Source of the DNA: Bacillota bacterium
GTDB lineage: Bacteria; Bacillota; Dethiobacteria; Dethiobacterales; Dethiobacteraceae
Direction of reading: 5' to 3'
Assembly: GCA_012800215.1 (NCBI GenBank)
Contig: JAAZJT010000143.1
Location: 1-10,353 of the forward strand
DNA: 10,353 nucleotides
Below, in pieces: positions 6,737 to 10,353 of this stretch. The notes under the pieces were generated by a model. It did no database searches. It worked only from the letters and a program-made list of their open reading frames with translations, and was not told where the DNA came from. The translations under genes were made by a program, and so were the position numbers. How positions within the stretch are numbered: position 1 is the stretch's first letter; every line of letters begins with the position of its first letter.

Positions 6737-6782
6737 TCCACAGCCCTCCTTCTATCAAAGAGTATGCCAGAGCCTAGGCAAT

Positions 6783-8021
6783 TTATTCCTGTTTTGCAGC
6801 AGAAATACCTGCCACAAAACCTGTAGAGAATGCTGCCTGCAAATTATAACCACCAGTATTACCGTCTATATCAATTATTTCCCCGGCAAAATACAGCCCT
6901 GTTACCAGTTTTGAAGCCATTGTTGTGGGCTGAATTTCTGTCACTGCCACACCGCCCGCTGTAACTATTGCTTCACTTAAAGGGCGGACAGATTTAATAT
7001 GCAAAGTTAGCTCAGTTAATGCCTTTAGCATTGCCTGTCGTTGTTCTTTAGTAATTTGGTTTACCGGTGTTTCTGGCGGAATTTGCGATAATTTTATCAT
7101 GGTTCCAATCAAACGTTGTGGCAGCAAATCGTTTAAACTATTTTTAAACTGTTTGCGGATATTCTTATTAAAATCACGCAGCAGCCTTGCGTCCAGCTGT
7201 TCTGCTGTCAGAGCCGGTTTTAAATTTAGCTTGACTTGCACTTGTTTTCCCTGGGATAAAGCCATGACTGCCTGTCTGCTGATAGTGAGAATAATTGGGC
7301 CGCTAATGCCATAATGGGTAAAAAGCATCTCACCGAACTCCTCAGCAACCAACTGCTCGTTAACATACAATTTGGCTCTGACATTTTTGAGGGCGACCCC
7401 TGTTACATCTCTAACCCATCTTTCCTTTGTTTCCAAAGGCACTAGAGCAGGCTGCGGAGTCACAATGGTGTGGCCGGCCTGTTTTGCTAAAGTATAACCA
7501 TCTCCGGTTGAACCGGTGGCAGGGTAAGATACACCCCCGGTAGCAATAATTACAGCATCGGCAGGCACAATCTCACCATTACATTTAACCCCCTGTACGC
7601 TACTGCCGTTCATCAAAAGTGCCGTGACACGGCTTTCTTTTTTTATTTTCACATTATGATTGATTAAAAACTTTTCCAGCGCTGCCACTATATCTTGGGC
7701 TCGCTGGCTTTCCGGAAATACTCTTCCACCCCTTTCAATCACCGTAGCTACCCCTAAATCTCTAAAAAAACGACGCAAGTCTTCATTAGTAAAACGGTAA
7801 AGGGGGCCATAAAGAAAAGACCTATTACCCGGGTACTGCCGGATCATATCTTCAATATCAGCAGCATTGGTAATATTACCTCTGCCCTTACCGGTAATAG
7901 CCAGTTTCTTGCCCAGGCGACTGTTTCTTTCCAATAATACTACTTTTGCTCCAGTTTTAGCAGCTTGTCCTGCAGCCATCATGCCTGCAGGCCCGCCTCC
8001 AACAACAACTATCTGCACCAT
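6783..8021 (-). CDS. HI0933/YhiN-family NAD(P)/FAD-dependent oxidoreductase (BaiN-like fold)
   Basis: This is a soluble FAD-binding flavoprotein of the HI0933 family, whose cellular substrate is generally unknown; one relative, BaiN, is linked to bile acid reduction. The 412-residue protein shows the dinucleotide-binding VVGGGPAG near the start (6-13), then LGKKLAITGKGRGNITN (36-52), the family hallmark. ATGGVSYPATGSTGDGY (160-176), THYGISGP (235-242) and the C-terminal FAD motif AGEIIDIDGNTGGYNLQ (379-395) follow. I chose the ATG at 8021, not the TTG at 8036. The protein then begins directly before the first beta strand, and GGGAGG (8026-8031) lies 4 nt upstream, inside the extra codons of the longer form. 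It follows a terminator at 8072-8089 and probably shares a transcript with the 6206-6736 gene. The true substrate cannot be deduced. Confidence 0.92.
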   Translation of the reverse strand: MVQIVVVGGGPAGMMAAGQAAKTGAKVVLLERNSRLGKKLAITGKGRGNITNAADIEDMIRQYPGNRSFLYGPLYRFTNEDLRRFFRDLGVATVIERGGRVFPESQRAQDIVAALEKFLINHNVKIKKESRVTALLMNGSSVQGVKCNGEIVPADAVIIATGGVSYPATGSTGDGYTLAKQAGHTIVTPQPALVPLETKERWVRDVTGVALKNVRAKLYVNEQLVAEEFGEMLFTHYGISGPIILTISRQAVMALSQGKQVQVKLNLKPALTAEQLDARLLRDFNKNIRKQFKNSLNDLLPQRLIGTMIKLSQIPPETPVNQITKEQRQAMLKALTELTLHIKSVRPLSEAIVTAGGVAVTEIQPTTMASKLVTGLYFAGEIIDIDGNTGGYNLQAAFSTGFVAGISAAKQE

Positions 8022-8071
8022 GAAACCTCCCGCCAATTATTAAATGAAAATAATTTTCTACAGAGACAGAA

Positions 8072-8089
8072 AAGCGGCTAAAGCCGCTT
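8072..8089 (-). terminator. Hairpin terminator after the 8113-8613 gene
   Basis: A 7-bp GC-rich stem (AAGCGGC/GCCGCTT) with a 4-nt loop lies 24 nt beyond the stop codon at 8113. On the minus strand it runs into TTTTCTGTCTC, a short and interrupted T-run. It is therefore a moderate terminator that may allow some read-through into the flavoprotein gene. Immediately after it, an AT-rich dyad (GAAAAT-A-ATTTTC, 8046-8058) is present, but I see no clear promoter. Confidence 0.65.
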
Positions 8090-8112
8090 CTAACTTTCCA
8101 GTATATATAGTT

Positions 8113-8613
8113 CTAATCGGCATAACGCTTAATACGCTGCATCCACTGTGTTTTAACCTGACTATAAACTTCAAAGAAAATTTGTTCCATTTCACGAACA
8201 GAAATATTTAAGCCTGCCGGCTCCAAGATTATGAGGCGACGGAATTCTTCCCTAACAGCAAACCGTACAAGTGCCCCTAATGAATCGGCAGTAACCTCCA
8301 GCTCCAGAGGAGCATAGGCAATTTCATCATCCGCTTCTTCATCATAAACAGAATAAATCTCACCCATTTCTATATTCTCCACGAATACACCTTGTACCGG
8401 AACATTTCGCCACAAGGCGGCCTGCTGCTCACGTAATTCTGCTGCTGCTTCTTCCGAATCCTTTCCGCCAATAAAAAAGCGGGCCGGGCGGGCTTTACCC
8501 CGATAATCAAACCGGATACGAGCACGAATCTTGGTGGTACTCTTTATTTCAGGTTCCTCCCTCTGCGGGGTTTCATCAAAAACTATTTCTCGCTCAAAAC
8601 CTGGCCTTAGCAA
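8113..8613 (-). CDS. Conserved-looking cytoplasmic protein of unknown function; start uncertain
   Basis: I do not recognise this protein. From the TTG at 8613 it has 166 residues, with no signal peptide or membrane segment. It opens with a charged, probably flexible stretch (about 6-27). A basic strand-like region KIRARIRFDYRGKARPARFF (28-47) follows, then an Ala/Glu-rich helix (51-68), an acidic middle (EIYSVYDEEADDE, 85-97) and a C-terminal half with alternating helix and strand (LGALVRFAVREEFRRLIIL, 112-130) ending in a basic tail. The start was chosen because GGAGGAG (8620-8626) lies 6 nt before the TTG. The frame extends upstream to a GTG at 8670 (185 residues) with no well-placed ribosome binding site, and to a GTG at 8646 with only AGGA. 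It ends at its own terminator and appears to be the only gene of its transcript, unless a short frame upstream is real. Basic and acidic patches could suggest nucleic-acid or protein binding, but that is a guess. Confidence 0.75.
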   Translation of the reverse strand: MLRPGFEREIVFDETPQREEPEIKSTTKIRARIRFDYRGKARPARFFIGGKDSEEAAAELREQQAALWRNVPVQGVFVENIEMGEIYSVYDEEADDEIAYAPLELEVTADSLGALVRFAVREEFRRLIILEPAGLNISVREMEQIFFEVYSQVKTQWMQRIKRYAD

Positions 8614-8728
8614 TTTTCTCTCCTCCGTTTGTTTATTTACCTCCACATATATCCTGTCATTACTAGACACACACTTGCCAGTAATAGTCCTTTCTTGTTA
8701 GAATTTCCCGCTTCTTGGAAATTAATTC

Positions 8729-8739
8729 GTGCCTGGCAC
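8729..8739. repeat. Short dyad GTGCC-T-GGCAC in the intergenic region
   Basis: Two 5-bp arms with perfect symmetry around a single base form an 11-bp operator-like or REP-like palindrome in otherwise AT-rich DNA. The single-base centre makes an RNA hairpin unlikely, so it fits a dimeric protein-binding site or a dispersed genomic repeat. Related GTGCCTGGCAC sequences recur in some bacterial intergenic regions, from memory. Confidence 0.45.
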
Positions 8740-8872
8740 AATAAATCCTGCTTTTTTGAGCATATTTCCTTTTCTGAAATTAAGCTGCCCTTTCCTGCTA
8801 AGCTTTTTTCCCAATGAAACTTAAATTTTTTTCATAAGCTTACTTTCCACATCAGATATCTTTCTAATTTAA

Positions 8873-8892
8873 GTAAAAATAATTATTTTCAC
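8873..8892. promoter_or_regulatory. AT-rich 20-bp palindrome upstream of the flavoenzyme gene, possible operator
   Basis: The inner 14 bp (8876-8889, AAAATAATTATTTT) are a perfect palindrome. The outer GT/AC pairs extend it to 20 bp with one mismatched pair. It lies 53 bp before the ATG at 8945, a suitable position for control of that gene. In such AT-rich DNA, chance symmetry is a real alternative. Confidence 0.35.
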
Positions 8893-8944
8893 AAGCTAAA
8901 GCTCATACTACCCATAACACTGTAAAAGGGAGGCTTATTGAAAA

Positions 8945-10353
8945 ATGTATGAAATTTTTCTTTCACCGGGTAAAATCGGTAAGCTCACACTAAAAAATCG
9001 CGCTATATTTCCACCCATGGGTACCGGCTACGTAGAAGCAGAGCAACCAAAACAGCAGCTGCTAGACTATCATGTGCGCCGGGTGATGGGTGGCTGTGCC
9101 ATGAATATTGTAGAAATTGCCGCTGTGCATGAAACATCCAAATCACCAACTATTCTCGGTCTTTATGATGATAAATTTATTCCTGGCTTAGCACGCTTGG
9201 CAGAAGCAATTATGGAAGCAGGCGGCATCCCCTGCATCCAGTTATGGCACGGAGGCAGGCAGACTTCAGGCAAACCTTTTGGCGGACAGCCGGTAGCACC
9301 TTCTGCTGTAAAAAATGATTTTATTAATGAAGAACCGCGCGCCTTAACACTGTCAGAAATCCAGGAAATTATTGAAAGCTTTGGGGAAGCCGCACGCCGG
9401 GCAAAGGAAGCCGGATTTGCAGCTGTAGAAATTCATGGAGCTCATGGCTATCTTATTGATCAATTTTTAAACCCCTATACTAATAAGCGCGATGACAACT
9501 ACGGTGGCAGTTTAGAAAACCGTGCCCGTTTCGGCTGTGAGGTAATTAAAGCTGTGCGTGCTAATGTTGGCGCTGATTTCCCTATTCTATTCCGTTTAAG
9601 CGCTCAAGAAAACGTTCCAGGCGGTATTGACCTGGCAGAGGGTATTGCAGCGGCACTGCTTTATGAGAAAGAGGGGATTGATGCCTTAGATATCTCACAA
9701 GGCTGTTACGATGCATTGCCTTATACTGTACCACCTTATTTTTTGCCGCAAAAATTAAATGCTGCCAATGCAGCACAGATAAAACAAAAAACAAATATTC
9801 CTATTATTGTTGCCGGTCGTATCAACCATCCAGAGTTAGCAGAAAAAATACTACAAGACGGCATGGCTGATTTTATTTCCCTTGGACGTCCTCAGCTGGC
9901 CGATCCTGACTTTGTCAAAAAAACAATGGCGGGGCAAGCAGATGACATAGTACGCTGCATTGCCTGCAACCAGGGCTGCGTTGGCAGGCTCTTCCAGGGC
10001 CTGGGTGCCAGCTGTATTTTTAACCCGGCTACCGGTCATGAACGGGAAGTTGTTATTACTCCGGCAGAAAAAAAGAAGAAAATTCTGGTAATTGGCGGTG
10101 GTCCCGCAGGTTTGGAAGCTGCCAGAGTAGCAAAGGAACGTGGTCATAATGTAGTATTATTTGAAAAGAATGTTGGTTTAGGAGGGCAATTAGTAGTAGC
10201 CGGCAGAGCCCCCCATAAAGAGATTTTCGCACAATCTGCTCTGCATATGGGCTACCGTGCTTTTAAAGCCGGCGTTGAAATTCGGGTCTATACAACTGCT
10301 ACAGCAGAAAATATACGGTCCGTAGAGCCGGATATTGTCATCATTGCCAGTGG
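8945..10353 (+). CDS. Old Yellow Enzyme-type NADH:flavin oxidoreductase / 2,4-dienoyl-CoA reductase family, [4Fe-4S]; 3' end beyond window
   Basis: Members reduce activated C=C bonds (dienoyl-CoA, enoates, bile acid intermediates) through FMN, a [4Fe-4S] cluster and FAD. The first 469 residues are visible, and the frame is open to the window edge. The TIM-barrel FMN domain (about 1-335) starts with the typical IGKLTLKNRAIFPPMGTGY (11-29). It carries the active-site block EIHGAHGYLIDQFLNPYTN (162-180) with H164, H167 and Y169, then RDDNYGGSLENR (182-193) and the FMN-phosphate region VAGRI/ISLGRP (289-316). The cluster ligands are C338, C341, C345 and C357 in the C-x2-C-x3-C-x11-C pattern of 2,4-dienoyl-CoA reductase. 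The FAD domain opens with VIGGGPAGLEAA (382-393) and FEKNVGLGGQL (406-416). The missing part would be the NAD(P)H-binding subdomain. The ATG at 8945 follows an AGGGAGG ribosome binding site. It is divergent from everything to its left. The substrate cannot be assigned. Confidence 0.95.
   Translation, partial: MYEIFLSPGKIGKLTLKNRAIFPPMGTGYVEAEQPKQQLLDYHVRRVMGGCAMNIVEIAAVHETSKSPTILGLYDDKFIPGLARLAEAIMEAGGIPCIQLWHGGRQTSGKPFGGQPVAPSAVKNDFINEEPRALTLSEIQEIIESFGEAARRAKEAGFAAVEIHGAHGYLIDQFLNPYTNKRDDNYGGSLENRARFGCEVIKAVRANVGADFPILFRLSAQENVPGGIDLAEGIAAALLYEKEGIDALDISQGCYDALPYTVPPYFLPQKLNAANAAQIKQKTNIPIIVAGRINHPELAEKILQDGMADFISLGRPQLADPDFVKKTMAGQADDIVRCIACNQGCVGRLFQGLGASCIFNPATGHEREVVITPAEKKKKILVIGGGPAGLEAARVAKERGHNVVLFEKNVGLGGQLVVAGRAPHKEIFAQSALHMGYRAFKAGVEIRVYTTATAENIRSVEPDIVIIAS

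Larger units (their letters stand above)
8614..8944. other. AT-rich divergent intergenic region between the 8113-8613 gene and the plus-strand flavoenzyme gene
   Basis: This stretch must hold the start signals of two divergent genes. It contains an 11-bp dyad at 8729-8739, a longer AT-rich palindrome at 8873-8892, the flavoenzyme ribosome binding site (AGGGAGG near 8927-8933) and, on the minus strand, a frame open for 64 codons (8831-8637). No promoter with good -35 and -10 boxes and correct spacing is visible on either strand. TTCACA at 8888-8893 with CATAAC at 8913-8918 has a 19-nt spacer and is weak. Confidence 0.6.

Noticed and set aside
6783..8036. Flavoprotein starting at TTG 8036
   Set aside because: The extra five codons contain the ribosome binding site of the ATG at 8021, and homologues begin directly before the first beta strand.
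8629..8817. Plus-strand 62-codon frame at 8629-8817
   Set aside because: It overlaps the 5' end of the minus-strand unknown gene's upstream region, has no ribosome binding site and has a composition expected of antisense AT-rich DNA.
9582..10147. Minus-strand open frames at 9582-9794 and 9851-10147
   Set aside because: They are antisense to the well-supported plus-strand flavoenzyme and show no motifs of their own.
1..10353. Mobile elements, CRISPR arrays, phage or defence genes, tRNA/rRNA
   Set aside because: No transposase-like frame, repeated spacer pattern, tRNA-like cloverleaf or rRNA-like sequence was seen; the gene content is housekeeping and sporulation.

Overview
The window looks like chromosomal DNA from an endospore-forming, probably anaerobic member of the Clostridia in the broad sense. 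Three things point there: a partial SpoIIP-type sporulation protein beside a DUF1614 membrane protein, an IspH domain fused to a four-domain ribosomal protein S1 (a fusion known from Clostridia), and the order flavoprotein - aroH - cmk - plsC - ispH/S1 - fni. The DNA is moderately AT-rich with strong GGAGG-type ribosome binding sites. I cannot name a species.

Layout. Everything from 1 to about 8670 reads on the minus strand, so transcription runs right to left. A gene of unknown function (8613-8113, start uncertain) ends in a hairpin terminator (8072-8089). Next come a HI0933-family flavoprotein (8021-6783) and a small single-pass membrane protein of unknown function (6736-6206). A good sigma-A-type promoter (6171-6199) then opens a tight operon: aroH (GTG start), cmk, plsC, ispH-S1 (apparent CTG start) and fni. 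It closes at a strong hairpin terminator (1309-1348). Past the terminator lie DUF1614 (1230-508) and the overlapping 5' part of spoIIP (518 to beyond 1). On the right, after an AT-rich intergenic stretch, a plus-strand gene begins at 8945 and runs off the window. It encodes an Old Yellow Enzyme/2,4-dienoyl-CoA reductase-type iron-sulfur flavoenzyme, and with the minus-strand genes it forms a divergent arrangement.

How the genes work together. The central operon mixes housekeeping functions: chorismate to prephenate (AroH), CMP/dCMP phosphorylation (Cmk), phosphatidic acid synthesis (PlsC), the last MEP-pathway step plus an S1 RNA-binding module (IspH-S1), and IPP/DMAPP isomerisation (Fni). 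IspH and Fni act one after the other, and their genes abut with no gap. The DUF1614-spoIIP pair lies beyond the terminator and is probably expressed separately during sporulation.

I found no mobile element, CRISPR array, tRNA or rRNA. Most of the window is a conserved housekeeping region. The points most worth checking are the CTG start of ispH-S1, the two unrecognised proteins, and the intergenic stretch 8614-8944 with its dyads and an unexplained minus-strand reading frame.
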